64,000 nt of DNA from Shewanella nanhaiensis (GTDB taxonomy: Bacteria > Pseudomonadota > Gammaproteobacteria > Enterobacterales > Shewanellaceae): positions 142,659 through 206,658 of the forward strand of contig NZ_JAHZST010000009.1 of assembly GCF_019457885.1 (NCBI RefSeq). The letters run 5' to 3'. The notes under the pieces are model-generated. The model did not search any database, had not been told where the DNA came from, and worked only from the letters and a program-made list of their open reading frames with translations. Of this stretch, positions 18,953-27,793 are shown in pieces (within the stretch, counting starts at the first letter, position 1; each line of letters opens with the position of its first letter). The position numbers and the translations under genes are program-made.

Positions 18953-20923
18953 GTGGAATTAATATCAAGAAAAGAGAGTCAAACATCAACACTAAACGCG
19001 ATAAAGTTGCCTGCAATTGTGTTAGCACTTTCACTGTTTGCAATGCCTCACATCTCTTTTGCTGGCGTGCCACTGACGACAACTCTGACAGTGCCCAAGC
19101 AGGCCCATGACTCTTTTGTTAATAAACAGGCTGTTAATAAGCCAGTTGTTTATCAAGTTTTCACCCGCTTATTTGGCAATAAAAACACCACCAATAAGCC
19201 TTGGGGAACACTTGAGGAAAACGGTGTTGGTAAGTTTGCAGACTTTGATAGTGCCGCCCTACAGAGCATAAAATCCTTAGGCGTCACTCACATTTGGTAT
19301 ACGGGAGTTCCCCATCACGCCTTAGTTAATGACTACAGTGAGTTGGGGATAAGTATGGACGATCCTGATGTAGTCAAAGGACGCGCAGGCTCGCCTTACG
19401 CAGTAAAAGATTACTATAACGTCAACCCAGACCTTGCTATCGATCCCGCCAACAGACTAGATGAGTTTTCAGCGCTCATTGCAAGAACCCACGAGCATGG
19501 GATGAAGGTGATCATCGATATCGTGCCAAACCATGTGGCAAGAAACTATCACTCCATTTCAAAGCCTGATGGCGTCACAGATTTTGGGCAAAATGATAAT
19601 ACCCAGCTTGAGTACGCCAGAAACAACAACTTCTATTATGTCGTTAATACACCATTTAGCGTATCAGATGCCGATATTCAAACACCATTAGGGGGTGATT
19701 TTCATCCACTAAGCGACGGGAAATTTAATGAGTTTCCCGCCAAATGGACCGGCAACGGCTCCCGCTTGGCAAAGCCCAATGGCCATGACTGGTATGAAAC
19801 GGTGAAGATAAATTACGGCATAAAACCTGATGGTAGCCACGACTTCCCCACTCTACCAGATCATCTTGCCCTGCAAGATACCAGAGCCCATTTCACCTTC
19901 TGGCAAGGGGTAGATAACCAACAGATCCCCAACTCTTGGATCAAGTTCAAACAGATCACTGAATTTTGGCTTAGTCTAGGCGTTGATGGCTTTCGCTATG
20001 ATATGGCTGAGATGGTACCTGTCGCATTTTGGAGTTACCTAAACAGTAACATTAAACAGATTAATCCTGATGCATTCCTGCTCGCAGAGGTTTACGACCC
20101 AAACCTTTATCGTGATTATATTCATCTTGGCAAGATGGATCACCTCTATGACAAAGTGGGACTCTATGACACCTTAAAAGCAATTATTCATGGCGAAGAA
20201 ACAACCTCAGCCATCGAGATAGATAGGTTAAATGTGGCGGATATCGACAGTCACATGCTGCATTTTTTAGAGAACCACGACGAGCAGCGTATCGCCAGTC
20301 CTGATTTTGCAGATGATCCCATTAAAGCCTTGCCCGCCATGGTAGTCTCAACCACGATTAGTCGCTCACCAACACTTATCTACTTCGGACAGGAACTCGG
20401 TGAAGATGGCAGTGAAAGTGCAGGATTTGGCGCTCCAACACGTACCAGTATTTTTGATTACATCGGCGTTCCCGCACACCAAGGCTACATGAACGGTGGA
20501 AAGTTTGATGGTGGACAATCTACAGATGATGAGCTAAATCTACGTGATTTTTATGCTCGGCTATTAAATTTAAGTCATAGTGCTCCAGCACTTTTGGGGG
20601 AATACGCCCCAATGACTACCAAGAATAATGCCCTATTTGCCTTTACCCGTTACAACCAATCTCAGCAGCTACTTATTATCGTTAACTTCTCAGACAAGCC
20701 CCAAGATATTGCACTTGTCATTCCAGCGCATCTCACTGAGCAATGGAATTTAACACAAGCTAGTTATCAATTAAGCGATCTACTCAGTGAAGGTAACCCT
20801 ATAGCCAGTGAACAGCTGGCTATCAAAGGCAATAAAGCTGAGATCGCTCTGAGACTCAAGCCATTTGGCTCAAAAGTGTTATCGATACAACACAAGGCTA
20901 ACCAAGACAGAAGTGGCCACTAG
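18953..20923 (+). CDS. Exported GH13 alpha-amylase
   Basis: A 656-residue secreted GH13 enzyme. It starts at GTG 18953, 13 bases after the previous stop; there is no better ATG upstream. The N-terminal MELISRKESQ precedes a hydrophobic stretch ending MPHISFAG, consistent with a signal peptide with an extended n-region. Catalytic residues: IDIVPNHVARNY (region I), nucleophile Asp in GFRYDMAEMVP, acid Glu in FLLAEVYDP and Asp in FLENHDEQRI. It differs clearly from the preceding enzyme (no N-terminal cyclomaltodextrinase domain; long insert around residues 200-290), so the two probably divide the work on branched or longer chains. Last gene of the receptor operon, followed by a terminator. Confidence 0.9.
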   Translation: MELISRKESQTSTLNAIKLPAIVLALSLFAMPHISFAGVPLTTTLTVPKQAHDSFVNKQAVNKPVVYQVFTRLFGNKNTTNKPWGTLEENGVGKFADFDSAALQSIKSLGVTHIWYTGVPHHALVNDYSELGISMDDPDVVKGRAGSPYAVKDYYNVNPDLAIDPANRLDEFSALIARTHEHGMKVIIDIVPNHVARNYHSISKPDGVTDFGQNDNTQLEYARNNNFYYVVNTPFSVSDADIQTPLGGDFHPLSDGKFNEFPAKWTGNGSRLAKPNGHDWYETVKINYGIKPDGSHDFPTLPDHLALQDTRAHFTFWQGVDNQQIPNSWIKFKQITEFWLSLGVDGFRYDMAEMVPVAFWSYLNSNIKQINPDAFLLAEVYDPNLYRDYIHLGKMDHLYDKVGLYDTLKAIIHGEETTSAIEIDRLNVADIDSHMLHFLENHDEQRIASPDFADDPIKALPAMVVSTTISRSPTLIYFGQELGEDGSESAGFGAPTRTSIFDYIGVPAHQGYMNGGKFDGGQSTDDELNLRDFYARLLNLSHSAPALLGEYAPMTTKNNALFAFTRYNQSQQLLIIVNFSDKPQDIALVIPAHLTEQWNLTQASYQLSDLLSEGNPIASEQLAIKGNKAEIALRLKPFGSKVLSIQHKANQDRSGH

Positions 20924-20931
20924 AAACGTAG

Positions 20932-20960
20932 AAGGCTCAGGTAATGACAACCTGAGCCTT
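20932..20960 (+). terminator. Rho-independent terminator of the receptor/amylase operon
   Basis: An 11-bp stem, AAGGCTCAGGT with ACCTGAGCCTT, and a 7-nt loop, followed by CGCTATTTTA. It is nine bases after the amylase stop. Confidence 0.8.
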
Positions 20961-21014
20961 CGCTATTTTAATTAGTTTTATACCTATTAACTTTATACCT
21001 ATAGGTACAAGGTA

Positions 21015-22367
21015 TTATCTCTTACTGTCTGTCCAAGGATTAAAACCTGCTTGAGTGTTACTTTCTGCAGCTTCAGTACTTTTTCCATTTCCTGAACGGT
21101 TCGATGGTTTAATGCTACTTTTCGATTTTGATCTTACAACGCCTGGTTTAGCGCTTTTCTCAGATTTAATCCGCTTTCCATCTTCGTCACGTTGTGATTT
21201 AGGCACATAATTTAATACCGAAACGGGCACCTCTTTTCTAGGTGAAAACCCCTCTATAACTCGACGCTCAAGCAGATGATCTAACCGGCTCTCAATCATG
21301 CACAGATTTTTAAAGTCATCTTTTGAAACCAAAGAGATCGCTTCACCAGATGAGCCTGCACGGCCCGTACGGCCAATTCGATGAACATACTCATCAGCAG
21401 GAAAAGGTAAATCGTAGTTAATTACCAAAGGTAACTCGTCGATGTCGATACCACGAGCAGAGATCCCAGTGGAGATCAGATACTTTATCTTGCCAGATTT
21501 AAAATCTGCCAAGATCTGCTCACGAATAGCCTGTGTACGACCACTATGAATACACTCAGCTTCGATGCCACGCTTTTCAAGCTGACTCACTAATTTTGCT
21601 GCACCATGTTTAGTCTCAATGAAGATCAGTGCCTGTGGCCAATTTTGATCATTTATCAAATGACTGAGCAGCGCAGATTTCTTATCTTTATCGACAGTGG
21701 TGATCCACTGCTCGATATTTGGCTTACCCTCACTCTCTTTATTAAATGAGAGTTGAATGGCATCAGAAACTGTCTCTTTAGCAAGCTCCCTCACCTGTCT
21801 GGAGAGTGTTGCCGAAAATAACAAGTTCTGCCTCTGCTCAGGCAGTGTATCGATAATCTTAGTAATATCTTCGATAAACCCCATATCCAACATTCTATCG
21901 GCTTCATCAAGCACGAGCAGTGTTGTTTCATCGAAATGAATTGCACGTTGGGTATAGAGATCTCGCAAGCGTCCTGGTGTTGCCACAACAATATCGACAC
22001 CATCAATTAACGCCTGTTTCTGTGGCGCATAATCGACACCACCATAGATGGCAATAGCATTAAGATTTAGATGTTTACCATAAAGCCCAATACTCTTACA
22101 CACTTGAACTGCCAACTCTCGTGTTGGCGTCAAAATCAGAGCGCGAGCGCGCTTCTTACGTTGAGTCTCACCACCAGATAACAGTTCAAGAATAGGTAAC
22201 ACAAAAGAAGCCGTTTTCCCGCTACCAGTTTGTGCCGCAGCAATGAGATTTTTACCTTTAAGGGCTAGCGGGATCGCCTCAGCCTGAATGGGCGTCGGTG
22301 TGGTATAACCCAATTCAGTTACGGCATTTAAAATAGGTTCACTTAATCCAAGTTTGGAAAATGGCAT
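21015..22367 (-). CDS. rhlE: DEAD-box RNA helicase, RhlE-like
   Basis: A 450-residue ATP-dependent RNA helicase. All core motifs are visible: the Q motif region (TTPTPIQAEAIPLAL), Walker A AQTGSGKT, PTRELAVQV, TPGRL, DEAD, SAT, then the second lobe with ARGIDIDELP and HRIGRTGRAG. A low-complexity basic tail of about 80 residues (KSKSSIKPSNRSG) follows, as in RhlE-type proteins. It probably works in ribosome maturation or RNA decay, especially in the cold. It lies convergent to the amylase operon and is unrelated to starch use. RhlE rather than another DEAD-box paralogue is a likely but not certain call. Confidence 0.88.
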   Translation of the reverse strand: MPFSKLGLSEPILNAVTELGYTTPTPIQAEAIPLALKGKNLIAAAQTGSGKTASFVLPILELLSGGETQRKKRARALILTPTRELAVQVCKSIGLYGKHLNLNAIAIYGGVDYAPQKQALIDGVDIVVATPGRLRDLYTQRAIHFDETTLLVLDEADRMLDMGFIEDITKIIDTLPEQRQNLLFSATLSRQVRELAKETVSDAIQLSFNKESEGKPNIEQWITTVDKDKKSALLSHLINDQNWPQALIFIETKHGAAKLVSQLEKRGIEAECIHSGRTQAIREQILADFKSGKIKYLISTGISARGIDIDELPLVINYDLPFPADEYVHRIGRTGRAGSSGEAISLVSKDDFKNLCMIESRLDHLLERRVIEGFSPRKEVPVSVLNYVPKSQRDEDGKRIKSEKSAKPGVVRSKSKSSIKPSNRSGNGKSTEAAESNTQAGFNPWTDSKR

Positions 22368-22525
22368 GGGAGATCTCAGGTAAAATTAAAATAATCACAC
22401 TGTCTGGCTGGAAGCAAAAACAGAAGTGCTAAAAAGTTAAGCAGGCGGATTATAACAGCAAACAGGGATTCTTTGTCTAACCACGAAGGTGAGCCAGCCC
22501 CCTTTTGTTGGCATAATAACTCCAA

Positions 22526-23329
22526 TCAACCGCTAATCGCTGACAAATTAATAATCTCGCCCTTTGACACCCTCAACTCCACCATTTTTCTCATCGAAGG
22601 TTTATCGCTCATCGCTTGTAAAGGTGCCCTTTCATTGTAAGTGACTGTGATGCTGTAGGGTGAATCGAAAGGCTCCGATGGCTCAATATGTTTTATCTCA
22701 ACTCTATCACCAACAAACTCACTATCAAGATGTGAGAGTTTATTGGTTTGATAATCGATATTAAACAGACCTAGATACCAGAACACACCTGAGCCCTGTG
22801 TTGTGACGGCAAATGGAGCGACAAAGGTAAAAAGCGCTTTGTCATTATCGAAATGTTTCGCGCTAGTGGCTGTCGACTCTTCAGGGAAGTTTAATGGTGT
22901 GATTTTATAATAATCAAGTAACACACTCCCCCTTACCTCCCCATGCTGGTAACTCCCAGCGGCAAGCTCACTATTATCTTGATTTTCATGTTCATCACCA
23001 TCAAGAAAATGCGTCAAAGCAACAAGGCTATTAGAATCTGGTAGCATGATATTAAACGGGGTAGTAGTTTGAAGGCTAAACAGTTTACGCATCACAAGAG
23101 AAGACTCTGGGGTATCAGCTGTAAATATCCCCTCCCTTAATGCTGCACTTTTCTCCTCATTCTTGGCTTTGTTTTCAAGTATTACCGCCTCATCATAAGG
23201 TAAAACAGTACCATCAGACATCTCGATATAGATATCGTCATCAGTCAAATTAAAACGGTATACTCCCGCTAAGATCACACTAGCAAATACAATGCTCAAA
23301 CTAAGCGCCACGAATTTTAACACTTTCAT
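22526..23329 (-). CDS. Membrane-anchored protein of unknown function
   Basis: About 267 residues. I do not recognise the family. A single hydrophobic segment near the N terminus (VLKFVALSLSIVFASVILAGVY) should anchor it in the inner membrane with the remainder in the periplasm, or act as an uncleaved signal. The body is rich in acidic residues and beta-prone stretches; a short segment IYIEMSDGTVLPYDEAV follows the anchor and a run of charged residues comes next. Two adjacent ATGs (23332 and 23329) follow AAGGAAG; the second has the better spacing. It stands alone with its own short intergenic gaps. Confidence 0.6.
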   Translation of the reverse strand: MKVLKFVALSLSIVFASVILAGVYRFNLTDDDIYIEMSDGTVLPYDEAVILENKAKNEEKSAALREGIFTADTPESSLVMRKLFSLQTTTPFNIMLPDSNSLVALTHFLDGDEHENQDNSELAAGSYQHGEVRGSVLLDYYKITPLNFPEESTATSAKHFDNDKALFTFVAPFAVTTQGSGVFWYLGLFNIDYQTNKLSHLDSEFVGDRVEIKHIEPSEPFDSPYSITVTYNERAPLQAMSDKPSMRKMVELRVSKGEIINLSAISG

Positions 23330-23488
23330 CATTCTTCCTTCTGAGTACTGCAAATATCATGAGCAGTTTCCTTCGCTAAATGATGTAGCAGTATTACAGA
23401 GTCGTAAACAAAAGTGAGTAGCAGTGCAGTAGATTAAACGCAAAACCAACCGTTTTTTTACTTTTTGTCAGCTTAAGTTCAGGTTAAC

Positions 23489-23848
23489 TTAGTCTTGTGC
23501 AGTGATTACTGCTGCGACAAAACTAATTTCAACCAAGTAACTTGGATCCGCCAACTCAACTTTTACGCAAGCCCTACTCGGTGCACAACCTTGGGGGAAC
23601 CAAGCCTCCCACTCCTCATTAAGCTGCTGCATATGAGAAAAGTCAGTGACATAAATAGTAGCCGATAAAATACGCGACTTATGACTATTGACTTGGGATA
23701 GGGTCAATTCAGCTTGAGCAAATATCTGTTTAACCTGCTCTCTAATATTCGCACTTGTATCGTTGGCAATCTCAACAAAGTGCGCCATGTTATTAAATAC
23801 TGTGGCATCTGACCAACGTGGGGTTGGGTTTAAACGTTGAATATCCAT
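23489..23848 (-). CDS. RidA family protein (reactive enamine/imine deaminase-like)
   Basis: A 119-residue protein of the RidA/YjgF/YER057c superfamily. The conserved C-terminal part is clear: RILSATIYVTDFSHMQQLNEEWEAWF, then PSRACVKVEL with the arginine that binds the carboxylate of the 2-aminoacrylate-type substrate, and VEISFVAAV at the end. These trimeric cytosolic proteins hydrolyse reactive enamine/imine intermediates released by PLP enzymes. The sequence begins MDIQRLNPTPRWSDATVFNNMAHFVEIAND, which is more like the RidA subgroup beside the canonical RidA, so this is probably a paralogue with a distinct substrate. No operon partner. Confidence 0.85.
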   Translation of the reverse strand: MDIQRLNPTPRWSDATVFNNMAHFVEIANDTSANIREQVKQIFAQAELTLSQVNSHKSRILSATIYVTDFSHMQQLNEEWEAWFPQGCAPSRACVKVELADPSYLVEISFVAAVITAQD

Positions 23849-24104
23849 TTATCTATCTCAAAAATAAAAGGGGATAATACAAGCATTCCTGAATGTGAAA
23901 AGCGAAAGATCTGCGAAGCTGGCAAGATTTACCATTTCTGTGAATTAAGCCAAGGTTTTTAGCTATGCCAGCATACTCAGATATCATTTCACGATATTCA
24001 AGCACACAAACTTTACACTTAGTTCAAAGTTGAATTACCAATATATTTTTACCAATCCTAATCTTACCGTACAATGCTAACAACTTAATCTAACGGTATT
24101 TTTT

Positions 24105-25391
24105 ATGGCTCCTATAGTTTGTAACAGTGCACTCGAAGCCGTTTCATTGATCCAAAATAATGAAACACTCTGGACTCACTCAATGGGAGCAACACCTAAG
24201 GTTTTACTTGATGCTTTAGCTAAGCATGCACTAAACCGTCAGGGGTTATCCCTGCTACAACTGCATACCGAGGGCGCTGAATCACTCAGTAACAGTAACC
24301 TTAAAGGCCACCTTAGGCATAGATGTTACTTTGGAGGTTCGCCCACTCGTCAGCAACTTCAACATGGAGATGCTGATTATGTCCCCATCTTTCTCTCAGA
24401 AGTGCCCAAGCTATTTCGCTCTGGCGAACAGAAAATTGATACAGCCTTGATACAAGTATCTCCCCCCGACAAACATGGGCTCTGCTCACTGGGGATCTCA
24501 GTTGAAGCCAGTTTAGCCGCTTGTCAGGTCGCCAAAAAGATTATCGCTCACATCAACCCCTTAATGCCCCGAACCCATGGTGATGGATTTATTCATTACG
24601 AGCAGTTCTCTGCAGTCTTTGAATCAAGCTCTCCTCTACCTCTACACTCTTTTGCAACAAGTGATGAGATCAGCATGACAATTGGAAAGAACGTTGCCAA
24701 GCTAGTCAGGGATGGAGATTGTTTACAGATGGGGATCGGTGCAATTCCTGATGCTGTACTGGCATGTTTAGGCAGCCATAAAAACTTAGGAGTGCATACC
24801 GAACTCTTCTCAGATGGGGTATTGGAGCTGGTAAAAAAAGGAGTCATTAATAATAGTAAGAAAAAAATTTACCCAGGGAAAATTGTCACAGGTTTTGCCT
24901 TAGGAACCCAAGCTCTATATGATTTTGTCGATGATAACCCTGCTGTTATCTTCATGGATATAGAACAGGTAAACGATACCGCGGTCATACGTAAAAACCC
25001 CAATGTCATGGCAATTAACTCAGCACTTCAAATTGATATTTCAGGACAGGTTTGTGCGGACTCTCTTGGTACTAAGATCTATTCAGGAGTCGGTGGACAA
25101 ATGGACTTTATACGTGGTGCGGGTTTATCTGAAGGTGGCCGCTCAGTTATTGCGCTGCCCAGCACAGCTGAAGACGGTAAAGTATCTAGGATCACCACAC
25201 TCCTTTCACCAGGTGCAGGGGTTGTGACAACAAGAGCGCATGTGCACTACATTGTCACTGAATTTGGTATTGCTAACCTTCGTGGGCGCTCTTTACTTGA
25301 AAGAGCGAAGGCCTTGATTGAGATTGCACACCCAAAATTCAGAGAACAGCTTTACATAGACACTAAGGAGCTGTGGAAATTAGATGTTTAG
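24105..25391 (+). CDS. Acetyl-CoA hydrolase/transferase family CoA-transferase
   Basis: A 428-residue family I-type CoA-transferase/acetyl-CoA hydrolase, similar to 4-hydroxybutyrate CoA-transferases. Features: the LQLHTEGAESL segment, the LIQVSPPDKHGLCSLGISVEAS segment, the catalytic glutamate in GVHTELFSDGVLEL, the IYSGVGGQMDFIRGA glycine loop, and C-terminal VTEFGIANLRGRSLLERA. It would move CoA between acetyl-CoA and a carboxylic acid. No alcohol dehydrogenase or crotonase neighbours point to the acid involved. The ribosome-binding site before ATG 24105 is weak. Confidence 0.86.
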   Translation: MAPIVCNSALEAVSLIQNNETLWTHSMGATPKVLLDALAKHALNRQGLSLLQLHTEGAESLSNSNLKGHLRHRCYFGGSPTRQQLQHGDADYVPIFLSEVPKLFRSGEQKIDTALIQVSPPDKHGLCSLGISVEASLAACQVAKKIIAHINPLMPRTHGDGFIHYEQFSAVFESSSPLPLHSFATSDEISMTIGKNVAKLVRDGDCLQMGIGAIPDAVLACLGSHKNLGVHTELFSDGVLELVKKGVINNSKKKIYPGKIVTGFALGTQALYDFVDDNPAVIFMDIEQVNDTAVIRKNPNVMAINSALQIDISGQVCADSLGTKIYSGVGGQMDFIRGAGLSEGGRSVIALPSTAEDGKVSRITTLLSPGAGVVTTRAHVHYIVTEFGIANLRGRSLLERAKALIEIAHPKFREQLYIDTKELWKLDV

Positions 25392-25402
25392 AAGCTATGT
25401 AT

Positions 25403-25741
25403 TTATTTCACACCATATGCCGTCGCAGTAACCTTAATACATTGCACCGAATAACCAAGCTCAAATCTATACTCATCGTCAATTGCAATGTCGGTCAAAA
25501 TAACCGTTCCCTCTATCTTCCCCTTTGCATCATCAATAGCAAAATGGGTTGATGCTGAATTTTCATAAGGAATAAAATACAACACGGATGTTTGGCAACT
25601 CTCCCCCGAAACCAGACCTAAATGGACTAGTGGTTCATCACTGCTCTTAAATGTCTGCGTGGTGAATGTGCCATGATTAGCCAAGTTACATGCCGACAAC
25701 ATAATCAAGGGCAGCAAAAGCAATAAACTGTTATTTTTCAA
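25403..25741 (-). CDS. Small lipoprotein of unknown function
   Basis: A 112-residue protein with a lipoprotein signal: a run of leucines and the lipobox LSAC with Cys at residue 18, followed by Asn, which suggests outer-membrane sorting. The mature part is short and beta-rich, with GESCQTSVLYFIPYENSAS and AIDDAKGKIEGTVILTDIAID. That organisation recalls the small TRL-like lipoprotein family, but I would not rely on it. The gene is convergent with the CoA-transferase (11-base gap). Confidence 0.65.
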   Translation of the reverse strand: MKNNSLLLLLPLIMLSACNLANHGTFTTQTFKSSDEPLVHLGLVSGESCQTSVLYFIPYENSASTHFAIDDAKGKIEGTVILTDIAIDDEYRFELGYSVQCIKVTATAYGVK

Positions 25742-26059
25742 AGCCTCTCCCTAAGGTTACCCCTTATGCAAGGTTATCACAGTGATACCTAGGGGTTAAC
25801 GGAAAATCATGAATACGTATGCAACAAGTTGTATCAATATCAAGGCCAAGGTTAAATAAATGACACTTCATTGTTTGCTTAAAAATATAGAGTGCTAATG
25901 CAGCAAACACATTTAGATTGCCAATAAGTTTAGGTGACGAGTGTATTTAGGAGAGTGCTCATCAGTTAGATAAGCTTAACTTTAAAGAGCCGGCTCTATT
26001 TCTCCTAATTTAGATAAACATGACCCTATTTAGCATAAAAACTATAAGAGAAAAAATGG
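25742..26059. promoter_or_regulatory. Upstream region of the second maltodextrin lobe
   Basis: 318 bases without a gene between the lipoprotein start and the SLC45-type transporter. It contains the 14-bp operator-like palindrome at 25810-25823. Apart from this I see only AT-rich sequence and no credible small gene. Confidence 0.6.
25810..25823. promoter_or_regulatory. Putative LacI-family operator
   Basis: TGAATACGTATGCA, the same 14 bases as at 12487-12500 and one base from the perfect palindrome at 12336-12349. It lies 236 bases before the transporter start, which ties the transporter/glucoamylase pair to the same regulator as the receptor operon. Confidence 0.68.
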
Positions 26060-27715
26060 ATGTCAGAAAACTCAAGCCTTGCCAATACGGCTCAACAGTC
26101 AGAGCAACATGAGCAGATAAAGACTCTGCAATCTAACGGAAGTAACCTAGCTAATAGGCAAAAACCTGAACTTAGTTTCTGGCAAATCTTCAATATGTGC
26201 TTTGGTTTCCTTGGGATCCAATTTGGCTTTGCCCTTCAAAACGCCAATGTGAGCCGCATTTTTCAAACATTAGGTGCGTCGATCGACGAGATCCCTATTT
26301 TGTGGATCGCGGCGCCACTAACAGGCCTATTAGTTCAGCCAATTATCGGCTACATGAGTGACAATACTTGGGGAAAGCTAGGTAGACGTCGACCCTATTT
26401 CCTTATTGGAGCCGTATTAACTACTCTTGCCATCGTCATCATGCCGCACTCCCCCACTCTGTGGATTGCAGCAGGTATGCTGTGGATCATGGATGCCTCT
26501 ATCAATATTGCCATGGAGCCCTTCAGAGCCTTTGTTGGAGATAATCTGCCTAACCGTCAGCGTACTTTAGGCTTTGCCATGCAGAGTTTCTTTATCGGTG
26601 TCGGCGCAGTCATTGCCTCTGCACTCCCCTATATACTGACTAATCTCTTTGATGTGCCCAACACTGCGCCTGCTGGCGAGATTGCAGACTCAGTCCGCTA
26701 TGCCTTCTATTTTGGCGGGGCCGTATTGTTTATTGCGGTGCTATGGACGGTTATCTCAACAAAGGAGTACTCTCCAGAGGAGCTTAAGGCATTTGAGCAA
26801 TACAGTAGTGAAAGTCTCAAAACAGATAAACCTCATACACGTACCGAGCAGCACTATCGCTTTGCATCCATAATATGGACCGCAACAGGACTTATCCTCA
26901 CCCTGATTATTTGGATACAAGCGCTTGATAAACAACTGCTGATTTTAAGCTTAGGAGTATTCTCTTTTGGTCCACTTCAGCTCTACTGCGCCGTAAAGCT
27001 AAAACGACTTAGCCAGCAGAACAACCAATTAAATAATCAACAAGACAAGAAGCAGACACGTGCTCAACTAGGTATGGTATTTAGTCTGGTAGATGATCTA
27101 TTCAACATGCCAAAAGCGATGCACCAGCTGGCTCTTGTTCAATTCTTCTCTTGGTTTGCTCTATTTTCCATGTGGATCTACACCACAGCAGCCGTCACTG
27201 ATTATCATTATGACACTCAAGATGTACTCTCAAAAGCCTATAATGACGGCGCTGATTGGGTAGGTATTTTATTTGCTTCCTATAATGGTTTCTCAGCATT
27301 AGCCGCCATCTTAATCCCTTTTCTAGTGATTGCGTTAGGCTTAAAAAAAGCCCATATGCTCAACCTTTTTTGTGGTGGCTTTGGCCTGATAAGCTTCTAT
27401 TTTATCAAAGATCCAAACTTGCTTTGGCTGCCTATGATTGGCGTCGGAATAGCATGGGCATCCATACTCTCAATCCCCTATGCTCTGCTGTCAAATATGC
27501 TTCCAGCAGGAAAAATGGGAGTATATATGGGCATTTTTAACTTCTTTATTGTGATACCTCAACTGCTCGCAGCCAGCGTACTCGGCGTTATTCTTAATCT
27601 CGTATTTGAGGGGCAACCTATTTTCGCCCTCATTATTGCTGGCAGTTTAATGATGATCGCAGGAGTGAGTGTCTTGTTTGTCAAAACACCTGCCACTGAG
27701 ATAACGGTTAAATAA
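26060..27715 (+). CDS. SLC45-type MFS sugar transporter, probable maltose carrier
   Basis: A 551-residue inner-membrane carrier with about 12 membrane segments. The beginning FWQIFNMCFGFLGIQFGFALQNANVSRIFQTLG and the loop SDNTWGKLGRRRPY are diagnostic of the sucrose/maltose branch of the major facilitator superfamily (SLC45/GPH-like), which in Shewanella-type bacteria carries maltose by proton symport. A hydrophilic 30-residue insert (about 315-345: LSQQNNQLNNQQDKKQTRAQ) forms the central cytoplasmic loop. It is 78 bases upstream of the glucoamylase gene and probably co-transcribed. ATG 26060 is in frame; a nearby ATG at 26056 is out of frame. Confidence 0.88.
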   Translation: MSENSSLANTAQQSEQHEQIKTLQSNGSNLANRQKPELSFWQIFNMCFGFLGIQFGFALQNANVSRIFQTLGASIDEIPILWIAAPLTGLLVQPIIGYMSDNTWGKLGRRRPYFLIGAVLTTLAIVIMPHSPTLWIAAGMLWIMDASINIAMEPFRAFVGDNLPNRQRTLGFAMQSFFIGVGAVIASALPYILTNLFDVPNTAPAGEIADSVRYAFYFGGAVLFIAVLWTVISTKEYSPEELKAFEQYSSESLKTDKPHTRTEQHYRFASIIWTATGLILTLIIWIQALDKQLLILSLGVFSFGPLQLYCAVKLKRLSQQNNQLNNQQDKKQTRAQLGMVFSLVDDLFNMPKAMHQLALVQFFSWFALFSMWIYTTAAVTDYHYDTQDVLSKAYNDGADWVGILFASYNGFSALAAILIPFLVIALGLKKAHMLNLFCGGFGLISFYFIKDPNLLWLPMIGVGIAWASILSIPYALLSNMLPAGKMGVYMGIFNFFIVIPQLLAASVLGVILNLVFEGQPIFALIIAGSLMMIAGVSVLFVKTPATEITVK

Positions 27716-27793
27716 CGGCTAAGCAAAAGCTCATACTCTATCAATCAAAATCCAGTACCGACCTAAAATAAGAACAATTGGAGTTTCAACAAG

